Assembly (NCBI RefSeq): GCF_024584705.1
Contig: NZ_CP097384.1
Span: 4,464,001-4,528,000, forward strand
Reading direction: 5' to 3'
Length of the DNA: 64,000 bases
Source of the DNA: Blastopirellula sp. J2-11
GTDB taxonomy: Bacteria; Planctomycetota; Planctomycetia; Pirellulales; Pirellulaceae
The notes beneath the pieces were generated by a model. It searched no databases. It was not told the origin of the DNA and saw only the letters and a list, made by a program, of their open reading frames with translations. Shown one piece after another: positions 35,944-46,964 of this stretch. A program made the translations under genes and the position numbers. The stretch's first letter is position 1. Each line of letters opens with the position of its first letter.

Positions 35944-37929
<1,986 letters not shown>

Positions 37930-37959
37930 CATTTGTGCCGAGCGTCATCGCCGAAAGCT

Positions 37960-39180
37960 TTAACCGTCGCGGCGCAGATCGACCGTCGACGGCGCTTGAC
38001 GACTAGCGTTCCACAGCTTCCATTGCGCTTCGTCGTAGCCAAAATTGGCGGTCAACTCCTTCTCTTGAAGCGTCTCGACCAGCGCTCGCAGCACCGCCTC
38101 GTTTCGCATCTCTTGCGTGACGATCTGGGGTTTGGCGCCGCCGAAAGAAAATCCGCCTGAACTGCCGCTGCCAAACGACGCGGAAGTTTCGCCTGGGTTT
38201 CCTTTCGTCACCTTAAACTGATGCGTCGTCACCAATGCGTCGATCAAAGAATCGATCGCGGCCGGATGCTTGAGCCGCGCCAAGACGGATGCGGCCCGAT
38301 TCACCACGCGATTGTCTTTGCTATGCAACAGGGAGATCAGCTGAGCTGCGGCGATTTCGTGAGGACGACGCTCCAACACAATGATGGCGCGATCACGAAT
38401 CGAAGCCGACGGATCGTCGAGTGCAACCTGGGTCAACGCGAGCGTTGACGCTCCGTTTTCGAGATTACCCAACGCGTCGATCAACAGCTCGCGCATTCCC
38501 TGGTACTTGTCATCTTTCAGCATGTCGATCAGCGGCTGGGTCGCCAGCGGGTCTTTGATCGCGGCGATTTCGGCTTGCACCTTGGCCGCTTTCTCTCCGC
38601 CGCGACGCATCTGCAGCAGATACGAGCGAAATTTGACGCGCCAATCATTGGCTCCATCTTCGTACTTTTCTGCTCGCTCACTCAACATGACATCTTGCGG
38701 GTACATCCATTTCCCGTTGCGACGAATCATCCCTTGATTTTGGTTCCATTGATTCGGAATGATCCACTCGCCGCGACGGAGAATATAGCCAAGTGCATGC
38801 CGAGCATCGGCATGATTGGGATCCATGGCCAAGATCTGCTGCAGGTGATGTTCACGCTGCACCGGCAAATCGTTGCTGGCGCACCACTGAACCATCTTCC
38901 AATTGCCTTCGACATCCGGAGGCATCTGCGGCAAAATCGCTTCGTAGTGACGCAGCTGCGGAGACTTCTCTATCACCTCAGCGACAAAGTCGGCCGGCAA
39001 GATCATGTCGCCGCTGCTCGTGCGAACATGCAACTCTTGCGGCGTTTCGGCCGCCGGCGTTAGCAATTCACCCTCGATGCGCCCGCCGGACTGAAGCACA
39101 AAAACATCCGCAACCGCCGGCGTCGCAAAACAAGTTGCGGCCAAAAAGAGCGCGGCGGTGGGGCGGCAGATCAACTTCAC
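37960..39180 (-). CDS. Secreted HEAT-repeat protein
   Basis: A 406-residue protein if started at GTG 39180, which places a clean signal peptide (KLICRPTAALFLAATCFATP) at the N-terminus. The open frame begins at 39264 and an ATG at 39252 is possible. The mature start VFVLQSGGRIEGELLTPAAE is a common planctomycete beta domain. A central stretch mentions HALGYILRRGEWI and PNQWNQNQGMIRRNGKWM. The second half has HEAT-like repeats (LLIDALGNLENGASTLALTQ; IVLERRPHEIAAAQLISLLH; SVLARLKHPAAIDSLIDALV). Possibly a periplasmic scaffold; no enzyme motif is visible. Confidence 0.82.
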   Translation of the reverse strand: MKLICRPTAALFLAATCFATPAVADVFVLQSGGRIEGELLTPAAETPQELHVRTSSGDMILPADFVAEVIEKSPQLRHYEAILPQMPPDVEGNWKMVQWCASNDLPVQREHHLQQILAMDPNHADARHALGYILRRGEWIIPNQWNQNQGMIRRNGKWMYPQDVMLSERAEKYEDGANDWRVKFRSYLLQMRRGGEKAAKVQAEIAAIKDPLATQPLIDMLKDDKYQGMRELLIDALGNLENGASTLALTQVALDDPSASIRDRAIIVLERRPHEIAAAQLISLLHSKDNRVVNRAASVLARLKHPAAIDSLIDALVTTHQFKVTKGNPGETSASFGSGSSGGFSFGGAKPQIVTQEMRNEAVLRALVETLQEKELTANFGYDEAQWKLWNASRQAPSTVDLRRDG

Positions 39181-39374
39181 GTTGGGTCGTTGGTCGGAGG
39201 ACAACGAGGAATACCGGTTCAGTTTAGGACGCCGGACAACGCCGTGCGCCATTTTTATCAACACCGAAACATGCAGAAAGATACGCCTTTAGTATAGGCG
39301 AGCGGGCCAGAGAGAGCCATTTCGAAGTCAGCGACTCCCCGCCAGAGGGGACAGGTTTCGCCAGATCGCACCGC

Positions 39375-39815
39375 TTATACCGAGGCTTCGCCGCGCGGCG
39401 CGAGCTGGAACGCGGCCAATATCTCATTGGGAATACGACGCGGGGTCCGTTTGATCATATCAATCAGCACCCACTTTGTTTCCGCTTTCGCCAGTTTCTT
39501 TCCATCGTCGACGCGACAGATTTCGTACTGCCGCAAGACCGACGCGGTGAAATAGTCCGACAACCAAGTCCGTACGACCAGTTCTTCCCCAGCGAAAGCC
39601 GGTGAGAGGTACTCGATCGCATGCGCACGAACCACCCAACCGCAACCAAGTTCGTCGTAGCGACGCTTGCCCCAGTTCTCAGCAACTGAGTGGGCGACCG
39701 CGGCGTCTTGCATCCACCGCAGGTAAACCAGGTTGTTGACGTGCCCTTGCATGTCGATATCGGCCTGCGCGACCGAGATCTCGTGTTCGTAAATTGCCGC
39801 CACTGGAGACCTCAC
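39375..39815 (-). CDS. Acyl-CoA thioesterase (4HBT hot-dog family)
   Basis: A 146-residue single hot-dog domain. EISVAQADIDMQGHVNNLVY carries the DxxGHVNNxxYL signature of 4-hydroxybenzoyl-CoA/YbgC-type thioesterases, and AFAGEELVVRTWLSDYFTAS and AKAETKWVLIDMIKRTPRRI match the later strands. Expected to hydrolyse an acyl-CoA; chain preference unknown. Its start overlaps the stop of the HAD gene by 4 bp (39812-39815), so the two are translationally coupled. Confidence 0.88.
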   Translation of the reverse strand: MRSPVAAIYEHEISVAQADIDMQGHVNNLVYLRWMQDAAVAHSVAENWGKRRYDELGCGWVVRAHAIEYLSPAFAGEELVVRTWLSDYFTASVLRQYEICRVDDGKKLAKAETKWVLIDMIKRTPRRIPNEILAAFQLAPRGEASV

Positions 39816-40399
39816 GAAACCGTAATGCGCCGCGGCGTGAAAAAATTGCGTACGTCGACCACTTCCATCCCGGCCCGACGTCCCGCTTCGACTCCGAGGT
39901 CAGCATCTTCATAGACGCGGCAACGTTCAGGCTCGACCTTCAACTGCCGAGCCGCTTCGAGAAAGACGTCGGGATGCGGTTTGTGCCGCGCGGTGTCTTC
40001 CGAAGTGACGCAAGCGTCAAAGCAGCCGGTCAGTCCGATATGCGCCAAAATCAGATCGGCGACATACCGCATCGCGCCGGTCGCGACGGCCATCGGAATT
40101 CGTCCCCGATATTCGTGGACCAGTTCGACAACCGGCTCGATCGAGTTCACTTCGGCGATTTCTAGGAGAAAAGCTTCTTCCTTTTCAATCGCAACGGAGT
40201 GAGAATCGAGCACAATCCCCTTCTCTTCCGCCAGCAATTCAACGATCTTCTGACTAGGACACCCCCCCAGTGAATAGAAGCGATCCTCATCAAAGGAGAT
40301 GCCGTATTTCGCCATGGTGGCGCGCCACGCAATGTAATGCGCGGGCATCGTATCGGCCAACGTTCCGTCGAGATCAAAAATCAGTGCGTCAAAAGGCAT
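39812..40399 (-). CDS. HAD-family phosphatase (beta-phosphoglucomutase-like)
   Basis: A 195-residue HAD hydrolase. FDALIFDLDGTLADTMPAHY has the nucleophile Asp of motif I. MAVATGAMRYVADL is motif II, DACVTSEDTARHKPHPDVFL contains the motif III Lys, and CRVYEDADLGVEAGRRAGME contains the motif IV Asp pair. The four-helix cap sits after motif I, as in beta-phosphoglucomutase and phosphoglycolate phosphatase. Substrate unknown. It is the first gene of a two-gene unit with the thioesterase. Confidence 0.9.
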   Translation of the reverse strand: MPFDALIFDLDGTLADTMPAHYIAWRATMAKYGISFDEDRFYSLGGCPSQKIVELLAEEKGIVLDSHSVAIEKEEAFLLEIAEVNSIEPVVELVHEYRGRIPMAVATGAMRYVADLILAHIGLTGCFDACVTSEDTARHKPHPDVFLEAARQLKVEPERCRVYEDADLGVEAGRRAGMEVVDVRNFFTPRRITVS

Positions 40400-40558
40400 A
40401 GGCGGTAGATTCCTTACGGCTGAAGTAGTTCGTCCATTCTAGTTGGAAATCCTCGGTTTTCGTAGACCGCGAGATGCCGCCGAAATTCGTTGACCCGGGC
40501 CGCGGAAGACGCATAATGGATCTTCCCCCCCTTAATCCTCACTCGACGGAGTCGATTC

Positions 40559-41797
40559 ATGTCCCGCCTGTGCTCCCTCCTTTTGATTTTCCTGTTGTTT
40601 TCCGCAGCGCATGCGGGGGACAATTGGCCGGAATTTCGCGGCCCGCAGGGAGATGGAGTCGCGGAGAGCGACAATCTTCCGGTCGATTTCAGCGAGCCCA
40701 AATTGCTAAAATGGAAGACTACGATCCATGATCGGGGTTGGTCTTCGCCGGTTGTCTGGGGAGATCGCATCTGGGTCACGACGGCGACCGAGGATGGCAA
40801 AGCACAATCGGTGCTCGCGCTGAACCGCCAAACCGGCGAAATCTTGCTGGATCGCGTCGTCTTCACCACGGAGAACCCGCAAGAGAAAGAAGTAAGCAAC
40901 AGCTACGCATCCTGCACGCCGGCGATCGAAGAGGGACGCATCTATGTCCATTTCGGCAGCTTCGGCACCGCTTGTCTTGATAGCGAAACTGGCGCGACGA
41001 TCTGGGAGCGTCGTGATCTTCCGTGCGACCATTGGCGCGGTCCTGGCTCGTCGCCGATCATCGATGAACACAATCTCTACGTCGCCTTCGACGGATATGA
41101 TTTTCAATACGTGGTCGCACTCGACAAACAGACCGGCAAAACCGTTTGGAAGAAAGACCGCAACATTGACTACGGAACCGACAACGGCGACCGGAAAAAG
41201 GCGTACAGCACCGCTTGTCTGTTTGAACATGAAGGTCAGCGCCAACTGGTGATGCCCAGTGCGACCGACACCATTTGCTACAATCCGGAAACCGGCGATG
41301 AACTCTGGCGCGTGCGACACGGCGGTATGAACGCCGCTCCGCGGCCCCTCTTTAAGAATGGCCTGGTTTATATCACCGGCGGCGACCGCGATCGCAAGTT
41401 ATTCGCGATGGATCCTTCCGCACGCGGCCAAGTTCCGGATGACGCAATCATGTGGGGCATGTCCAAAGGGGCCCCCTATCGTCCGTCACAGATCATCCTG
41501 GGAGACCGGATGTACATCATCGACGACAAAGGAATCGCGACCTGCGTTCATGCATTGACCGGCGAAAAAATCTGGCAGCAGCGGATCGGCGGTAACTATC
41601 GCGCTTCGCTCTTCGCCGCCGGCGGCAATCTCTACTGCTTTGACGAAAGCGGAAAGATCACCGTCTTCAAAGCAAGTGATGAGTTTGAACTGGTCGCCGA
41701 AAGCTCGCTGCCGGACGGTTTTCAAGCATCACCGGCCGCCGTCGGCGATTCGCTTTATCTGCGAACCGTAAAAGACTTATACTGCTTCGAAAAATAA
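40559..41797 (+). CDS. Secreted PQQ-type beta-propeller protein
   Basis: A 412-residue exported protein. Signal peptide: SRLCSLLLIFLLFSAAHAGD. The body is a PQQ-like (quinoprotein/BamB-type) propeller with repeated blade motifs: VLALNRQTGEILLDRVVF, CLDSETGATIWERRDL, VVALDKQTGKTVWKKDRN, CYNPETGDELWRVRHGG, CVHALTGEKIWQQRIGG. It opens with DNWPEFRGPQGDGVAESDNL, the usual start of planctomycete members. No PQQ-binding dehydrogenase residues were identified, so a binding or scaffold role is as likely as an enzymatic one. It converges with the next gene, only 4 bp apart. Confidence 0.9.
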   Translation: MSRLCSLLLIFLLFSAAHAGDNWPEFRGPQGDGVAESDNLPVDFSEPKLLKWKTTIHDRGWSSPVVWGDRIWVTTATEDGKAQSVLALNRQTGEILLDRVVFTTENPQEKEVSNSYASCTPAIEEGRIYVHFGSFGTACLDSETGATIWERRDLPCDHWRGPGSSPIIDEHNLYVAFDGYDFQYVVALDKQTGKTVWKKDRNIDYGTDNGDRKKAYSTACLFEHEGQRQLVMPSATDTICYNPETGDELWRVRHGGMNAAPRPLFKNGLVYITGGDRDRKLFAMDPSARGQVPDDAIMWGMSKGAPYRPSQIILGDRMYIIDDKGIATCVHALTGEKIWQQRIGGNYRASLFAAGGNLYCFDESGKITVFKASDEFELVAESSLPDGFQASPAAVGDSLYLRTVKDLYCFEK

Positions 41798-41801
41798 GAC
41801 T

Positions 41802-42725
41802 TCAGCAAGTCTCCGGCATAAAGGTCGGCATTACGATTCCGTCGATGATCGGCGCCTGATTCAACGACTGGGCCAGGTGAAGCTCACAGTTTCGCCCTCC
41901 CAGCGCGTACATGATCGCGACCAATTTTGGATTGTTGCTGGGAATCAGCGCGACCGGCGCTCGCCCAGGGTATAAACTCAACTCCGTCGCGATCAGCGCC
42001 GCGATCTCGGTCGAGCTTGTGCCGACGCCGGGCCCGATCATATTGCTTGCCGGATGCCCGATCGACGCCATGGCGCCGGTGATTTCGCCTTTCCGTTCGA
42101 TCACCGAGCAATGCCAATAGCCGCGGGTATTCTCGATCATATAGCGCCAGTCTCTTTCGCGCGACGTTTGCCAAATCTCCTGCTCCAGCCGATCGATGTC
42201 GCGCACATCGTCTAACGTGGCCGGCCGCACGCGTTCGGTCGGCAAATCAATCAAGGGCAATCCCCCTTCCTCCGGAACGCGGAAGAACATGTCCTGGTAA
42301 ACGGCGTAAGGATGAAAAAAACGACGGCTGTAGAGCGAGAACGAATCAAGATTCAGCGCGCTCGAAACCAGTCGCACCGGCAGATCACGGTCTTCGGCTA
42401 TTCCGACAATGTCATCCAGCAGCGCACTGGCGATGCCGGCGCCGGCGAACTGACTCGACGCGTTCATAATCCCCAGCGAGATATGCGTCTTGCGCGGATG
42501 ATAGAAACATGAGCCGATCAAACTGCCGTCCGCTTCGCTTTGGGCGACCAGACAACAGCCCGGATCAAGATCTTCATACACTTCAGGAAACAGCCGGCAA
42601 TCCTCGGCTGGCCCCAGAAAGATCTTTTCACGGCCGTGCGACTCGTACCACATGTTGGTCGAAGAGTGGATCAGCGAAGCAAGCGCGGCCGCATCTTCCG
42701 GCTTGGCGGTGTGAATCTTGAACAT
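41802..42725 (-). CDS. Tandem GNAT acetyltransferase-like protein
   Basis: A 307-residue protein with two GNAT-like halves. The N-terminal half opens FKIHTAKPEDAAALASLIHS and has the acetyl-CoA-like SSQFAGAGIASALLDDIVGI. The second opens VRPATLDDVRDIDRLEQEIW and keeps GYWHCSVIERKGEITGAMAS but its own CoA loop (SMIGPGVGTSSTEIAALIAT) is altered. Probably one half is active and the other structural. Substrate unknown. No functional link to its neighbours is evident. Confidence 0.75.
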   Translation of the reverse strand: MFKIHTAKPEDAAALASLIHSSTNMWYESHGREKIFLGPAEDCRLFPEVYEDLDPGCCLVAQSEADGSLIGSCFYHPRKTHISLGIMNASSQFAGAGIASALLDDIVGIAEDRDLPVRLVSSALNLDSFSLYSRRFFHPYAVYQDMFFRVPEEGGLPLIDLPTERVRPATLDDVRDIDRLEQEIWQTSRERDWRYMIENTRGYWHCSVIERKGEITGAMASIGHPASNMIGPGVGTSSTEIAALIATELSLYPGRAPVALIPSNNPKLVAIMYALGGRNCELHLAQSLNQAPIIDGIVMPTFMPETC

Positions 42726-42948
42726 AACGACTCCGACGGAAACGATTTACTCTCTCTAGTTTCCTTTGCCGCAGGGGGCGAAGTCAACTCTGACGCGGCA
42801 ATACTGACTGGCGCTTTGATTTCCGTATTTCCGCAACTTTTGACATCACGCATGCAAATGCATAATTACTGCATCTGCATTGCATATCGCTAGTTCTCGA
42901 ATTACATTGCATGAGGCCTCCGCTTCTCTTCCGTCGGAATACAAAATC

Positions 42949-44070
42949 ATGCGACTCAGAAAAATCATCGAGCGGCGACGTTTGTCCCGGGGATTTACTC
43001 TGGTTGAATTGCTGGTCGTCATCGCGATCATTGGCGCTCTCGTTGCGCTGCTGATCCCTGCCGTTCAGCAAGCTCGCGAGGCTTCGCGACGAGCGCAATG
43101 CCAAAACAATTTGCGACAGATCGGCCTCGCCGCGCATCTGTTTCACGATGTGGAAAATCGACTGCCGCCCGGTTGGATCGGCGTGACCGTCACCGGCGAG
43201 GATGAAGTATTTGGGCTGACCGGCTGGAGTTGGAGCGCCCACTTGCTTTCTCAACTAGAGCAGGAAGCGATCGCCGATCGTGTGGCGCTCGACTGGCCGA
43301 TGTTGCACGAAATTAATGACGCGAGTCGTCAACAGCACGTGTCCACTTTTTCCTGTCCCAGCGACCCTTCGCAGGAAGATTTAAGTTTCGAGTCTTCTGG
43401 CGACGTCTTACTAACGCTTCCGGCGTCCCACTATGTAGCCAACTTTGGCCCGACGCCGCTATCGGTCTCCCAGAATTACTCGGGAACGAAACGCCGTTTT
43501 TCTGGAGAGCCGTTTCGCGGTCCATTTCATCACAACAGCGAAACGAAGATGCGTGACTTTCTCCGCGGGACCAGCCATACCATTCTGTCCGGCGAGCGCC
43601 GCTCCAATCGAACGTCTGGCTCGGCTCGCGCCACATGGACTGGAATTGGGTTTGGTCATGCGGAATATCTTTCTCACGCCGTCGGCAGTTCTCACCAGCC
43701 GATCAACGACGCTGATGACTCCGCCTTTTCCAGTAGTCACATCCTTGGCTCGTTTTTCCTTTTTGCGGATGGACATGTCGCGTTTTGGTCACAGCAGAGC
43801 GAGCATCTGTTGTTCGCGGAAATGACCATGTTGGACCCAAGCGACGATCGGCTCCCCATCTTGCTGGCTGGCGACGGAAGTGAATTGGGAGAAATGCCCA
43901 CGGATTCAGACAACGATGACGGCGATTCCGGATATTTTCCAAGCGGTGGCGACGGAGGAGGTGGGGGAGGCATTTGTCCGATTTGTCTCCGTCCGAGCGA
44001 AAAACCGTGGCCTCATATTCCGGGAGAGGATGACCACGTCCCAGTAAGTCGGCCGATTCCCATTCGTTAA
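42949..44070 (+). CDS. DUF1559 pseudopilin-like protein with Gly-rich C-terminal extension
   Basis: A 373-residue DUF1559 member. The prepilin leader is [20 protein letters not shown], followed by [20 protein letters not shown]. The C-terminal signature is weaker than in the two paralogues at 17103 and 18626: [20 protein letters not shown] replaces the HPGG-x-x-V-x-x-x-DGS element. About 60 further residues follow: a Gly-rich stretch ([20 protein letters not shown]) with a C-x-x-C pair, then a His/Pro-rich end. ATG 42949 precedes the leader by 12 residues; the longer frame from 42880 is rejected. Confidence 0.88.
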   Translation: MRLRKIIERRRLSRGFTLVELLVVIAIIGALVALLIPAVQQAREASRRAQCQNNLRQIGLAAHLFHDVENRLPPGWIGVTVTGEDEVFGLTGWSWSAHLLSQLEQEAIADRVALDWPMLHEINDASRQQHVSTFSCPSDPSQEDLSFESSGDVLLTLPASHYVANFGPTPLSVSQNYSGTKRRFSGEPFRGPFHHNSETKMRDFLRGTSHTILSGERRSNRTSGSARATWTGIGFGHAEYLSHAVGSSHQPINDADDSAFSSSHILGSFFLFADGHVAFWSQQSEHLLFAEMTMLDPSDDRLPILLAGDGSELGEMPTDSDNDDGDSGYFPSGGDGGGGGGICPICLRPSEKPWPHIPGEDDHVPVSRPIPIR

Positions 44071-44141
44071 CGACAACCGTCGGTCGATATTTTCGCGGCG
44101 ATTTCGTTAGAATCGAATCAAGCAATCTGCGTAACCGCCAT

Positions 44142-44172
44142 GCCGATCCTTGCATCCAAGCCAAGGATCGGC
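44142..44172. repeat. Perfect hairpin in the leader of the amidohydrolase gene
   Basis: GCCGATCCTTG and CAAGGATCGGC pair over 11 bp around a 9-nt loop, ending about 30 bp before the ATG at 44202. It has no T run, so a terminator is unlikely; it may be an operator or an RNA structure near the ribosome site. Confidence 0.6.
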
Positions 44173-44201
44173 TCGCTCAAAGATTCTCGCGAAAGGATGT
44201 C

Positions 44202-45419
44202 ATGCGCCGCACGAAACACGCCCTCCTCCTGCTGTTGTTCGTTCCCTCTCTAGCTTGGGGACAAGACTCTGGGATTGATCCGGCGGCGCTCGATGGACGA
44301 GACGGGCGCAATCTGGCGCTCGATCAGTTCTTTCCTGTCCCCAAGTTAAAAGTCGCGGAAACCAACCTAGAGCAGGCGAAATTTCCCGTGATCGACGCGC
44401 ATACGCACTTTCGCTATCGCTTGCGTAGTTCGCCTGAGCAACTCGATGATTTTGTCGCCGTGATGAACAAGCAACAGATCGCCATCTGCGTCAGTCTGGA
44501 TGGACGGCTAGGAGACGAATTTGACGAACATGCCGCCTACCTTTGGACCAAATATCCCAATCGTTTTTTGATCTACGCGAACATCGATTGGCAAGGCGAC
44601 GGCGATCCCGAGAAACCGGAAACCTGGGACTGCCAACGCCCCGACTTTGGTCGACGCATGTCGCTGGCCCTGGCCGATGTGAAGAAGAAAGGCGCCAGCG
44701 GCTTGAAGATCTTCAAGCAGTTTGGCCTTGGTTACAAAGACGCCGACGGTTCGCTGCTGAAAATCGATGATCCGCGCTGGGATCCGATTTGGCAGGCATG
44801 CGGCGAACTTGGCTTACCGGTCATCATGCACACGGCGGATCCCGTCGCTTTCTTTGATCCGATCGACGAAACGAATGAACGATGGGAAGAACTGCATCGA
44901 CATCCCGATTGGCATTTTCCGTCTGATAAGTTTCCCAGTCGCGAAGCTCTGCTAGCGGCCCGCAACCGCGTGATCGCGCGGCATCCCCAGACCACTTTCA
45001 TTGGCGCCCACTTCGCCAACAACTCCGAAGATTTGACGACGGTCGCCCAATGGTTAGAAGAGTATCCCAATCTCTACATCGAACCGGCCTCTCGCATCAG
45101 CGAGCTAGGACGTCAACCTTACACGTCACGCGCCTTCTTTGTGAAACACGCCGATCGCATCCTGTTTGGCACCGATGGCCCTTGGCCCGAATTGCGACTG
45201 ACTTACTATTGGCGTTTTTTGGAAACCTACGACGAGTACATTCCCTATTCCGAAAAACCATTCCCGCCGCAAGGCTTTTGGCGGATCTATGGAATCGGCC
45301 TGCCTGACGACGTGCTGAAAAAAGTCTATTACGAAAACGCGTGCAAGCTAATACCACACGCCCAAGAGAAGCTCAACCACTGGCGCAAAGCCGTAGAGCA
45401 GGCCGTGCCTGCCGAATAA
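44202..45419 (+). CDS. Secreted amidohydrolase (TIM-barrel metal-dependent hydrolase)
   Basis: A 405-residue protein with a signal peptide (HALLLLLFVPSLAWGQ). The amidohydrolase_2-type barrel has metal ligands in VIDAHTHFRY, His in LPVIMHTADPVAF, FIGAHFANN and the terminal Asp in RILFGTDGPWPELR. Members include decarboxylases and amidases; the substrate here is unknown. Export to the periplasm is unusual for the better-known cytoplasmic members but common among planctomycete ones. Its stop codon lies inside the inverted repeat at 45398-45450. Confidence 0.88.
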   Translation: MRRTKHALLLLLFVPSLAWGQDSGIDPAALDGRDGRNLALDQFFPVPKLKVAETNLEQAKFPVIDAHTHFRYRLRSSPEQLDDFVAVMNKQQIAICVSLDGRLGDEFDEHAAYLWTKYPNRFLIYANIDWQGDGDPEKPETWDCQRPDFGRRMSLALADVKKKGASGLKIFKQFGLGYKDADGSLLKIDDPRWDPIWQACGELGLPVIMHTADPVAFFDPIDETNERWEELHRHPDWHFPSDKFPSREALLAARNRVIARHPQTTFIGAHFANNSEDLTTVAQWLEEYPNLYIEPASRISELGRQPYTSRAFFVKHADRILFGTDGPWPELRLTYYWRFLETYDEYIPYSEKPFPPQGFWRIYGIGLPDDVLKKVYYENACKLIPHAQEKLNHWRKAVEQAVPAE

Positions 45420-45450
45420 ACTCAACGGATCGCCGGCAGGCACGATCTGC
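45398..45450. terminator. Candidate bidirectional terminator between convergent genes
   Basis: GCAGGCCGTGCCTGCCG and CGGCAGGCACGATCTGC are reverse complements except at two positions, with a 19-nt loop, and span the end of the amidohydrolase gene and the gap to the DUF58 gene. No long T run follows on either strand. The GTGCCTGCC core could also be a dispersed repeat. Confidence 0.45.
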
Positions 45451-45461
45451 CCTACTTTGTA

Positions 45462-46964
45462 TCAGAGTAAGTGGCGCGCTTTGATTTCTAGATACTGGTT
45501 GACCAGGTTGGCGGTCAGATCCTCTGGAAAAACGTCCATCGCCATCACGCCGCGATGGGCCAGGTCGGTCAACACTTGATGTCGCCAAGTCAATATCTCG
45601 GCCGCGGCGGCCGCTTCAAATAGGCTGCGTCCATACAACTTCTCGGTATCGGCCGCGTCAAAGATTCGGTGATCGCGGAGGAGAATTCCGAGCGGCAAGT
45701 GTCGGCCGACAATCGTTCCTAAATATTGTTCGACCTGATGCGCGTTCACCTCGTCGATGACGTTAGAAATCATCACGATCAGCGAACGCTTCTGGCAATG
45801 GGCTCGCAGATACATGAACGCCGAATCGTAACGCGATTCGACCAATTGCGGAAAGCGATCGTACGATGCATGCAGCAGGTGATTCATCTGGTTCGATCCG
45901 CTGCGCGGTGGGACGTATGAGAGCACTTCGTTCGAGAAGCAGATCGCGCCGACCGAATCTCCTTGCCGCAGCGCCACATAGCTCATCATCAACATCGCGT
46001 TCAACGAATGATCAAGCAGGCTGATGCCGTCTACCTCGTTGGTCATCATGCGCCCGCAGTCGATCAAAAAAATGATCCGCTGCGACTGGCTGCTCTGAAA
46101 TTCACGAACCGTCAGTCGGCGTCGTCTAGCGGTGGAACGCCAATCGATATGCTTATAGTTGTCATCCAGCGTGTAATCGCGGAGCCGCTCAAAATCGTGA
46201 TCTTGTCCTACTTTACGCGTGCGGCGAACGCCCATGAGACTTAGCCGATTGGTGCGGGCCAGAATCGCGTATTCCGACAGTTGCTTCATATCAGGATAAA
46301 CTTTGACGACCGATTCGACCGGAATCCGCACGAACTTGCGCCAAAAACCAAAGGAACTTTCGACCTGTAGGTAGACGTAATTCAACGTGAATGCGCCGCG
46401 CCGATTCGGCTCAAATTCGTAGTGCACCGTCGCGCGACTGCGTGGTCCCAGTTCGACTTGAAACTCTTCCGGCGTTGCCGAAAACTCTTGCGGAAGATCG
46501 TCTCGAATCGCTACCTTCAATCGCCGGGCGCCACTGTTCTCGATCAACAAGGTCACGCGATGCTTCTTTTGCAGCGAGGCGATGCGCAACGTCTCGCGTT
46601 CCGCCGCCAGACGCTTCGCACGGGGAAGCGTACGAAAGTCAATCGCCAAGAACAGCAGGATCGCAGCGTCGATCACCAGCACGTAAGTAAGAACTTCGCT
46701 GCTCATCAATACGCCGATCGAGATCAACAGCGGCAGCGCAAACAAACAAGCGGCCCAGCGCGTTGGATAGACGCTCCAGATGTAGGCGTAGATCAAAAAC
46801 GGCGCCGCGATCAAGACGAACATCAACAGCGGCAATGCCGTCAGATCTTCAGCGCCCAGTCCCAAACTGGTGAAGATCCGCTGCATCACATTTTGACCGC
46901 CGGACGTCTGCGCCAACATGGTTAACGCCAGATCGGATTGCATCAGCTGGGTCACATAATTCAC
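45462..46964 (-). CDS. DUF58 protein with two membrane segments and a VWA-like domain
   Basis: A 500-residue protein starting at GTG 46964, whose GTGA overlaps the MoxR stop codon; the longer frame to 47198 lies in the ATPase gene and is rejected. Two or three membrane segments lie at about residues 35-105 (LTALPLLMFVLIAAPFLIYA; CLFALPLLISIGVLMSSEVL). The DUF58 signature is YTLDDNYKHIDWRSTARRRR near residue 260. A VWA-like domain follows with IIFLIDCGRMMTNEVDG, in which the DxSxS metal site reads DCGRM. It ends a seven-gene operon; DUF58 proteins usually partner MoxR ATPases. Confidence 0.9.
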   Translation of the reverse strand: MNYVTQLMQSDLALTMLAQTSGGQNVMQRIFTSLGLGAEDLTALPLLMFVLIAAPFLIYAYIWSVYPTRWAACLFALPLLISIGVLMSSEVLTYVLVIDAAILLFLAIDFRTLPRAKRLAAERETLRIASLQKKHRVTLLIENSGARRLKVAIRDDLPQEFSATPEEFQVELGPRSRATVHYEFEPNRRGAFTLNYVYLQVESSFGFWRKFVRIPVESVVKVYPDMKQLSEYAILARTNRLSLMGVRRTRKVGQDHDFERLRDYTLDDNYKHIDWRSTARRRRLTVREFQSSQSQRIIFLIDCGRMMTNEVDGISLLDHSLNAMLMMSYVALRQGDSVGAICFSNEVLSYVPPRSGSNQMNHLLHASYDRFPQLVESRYDSAFMYLRAHCQKRSLIVMISNVIDEVNAHQVEQYLGTIVGRHLPLGILLRDHRIFDAADTEKLYGRSLFEAAAAAEILTWRHQVLTDLAHRGVMAMDVFPEDLTANLVNQYLEIKARHLL

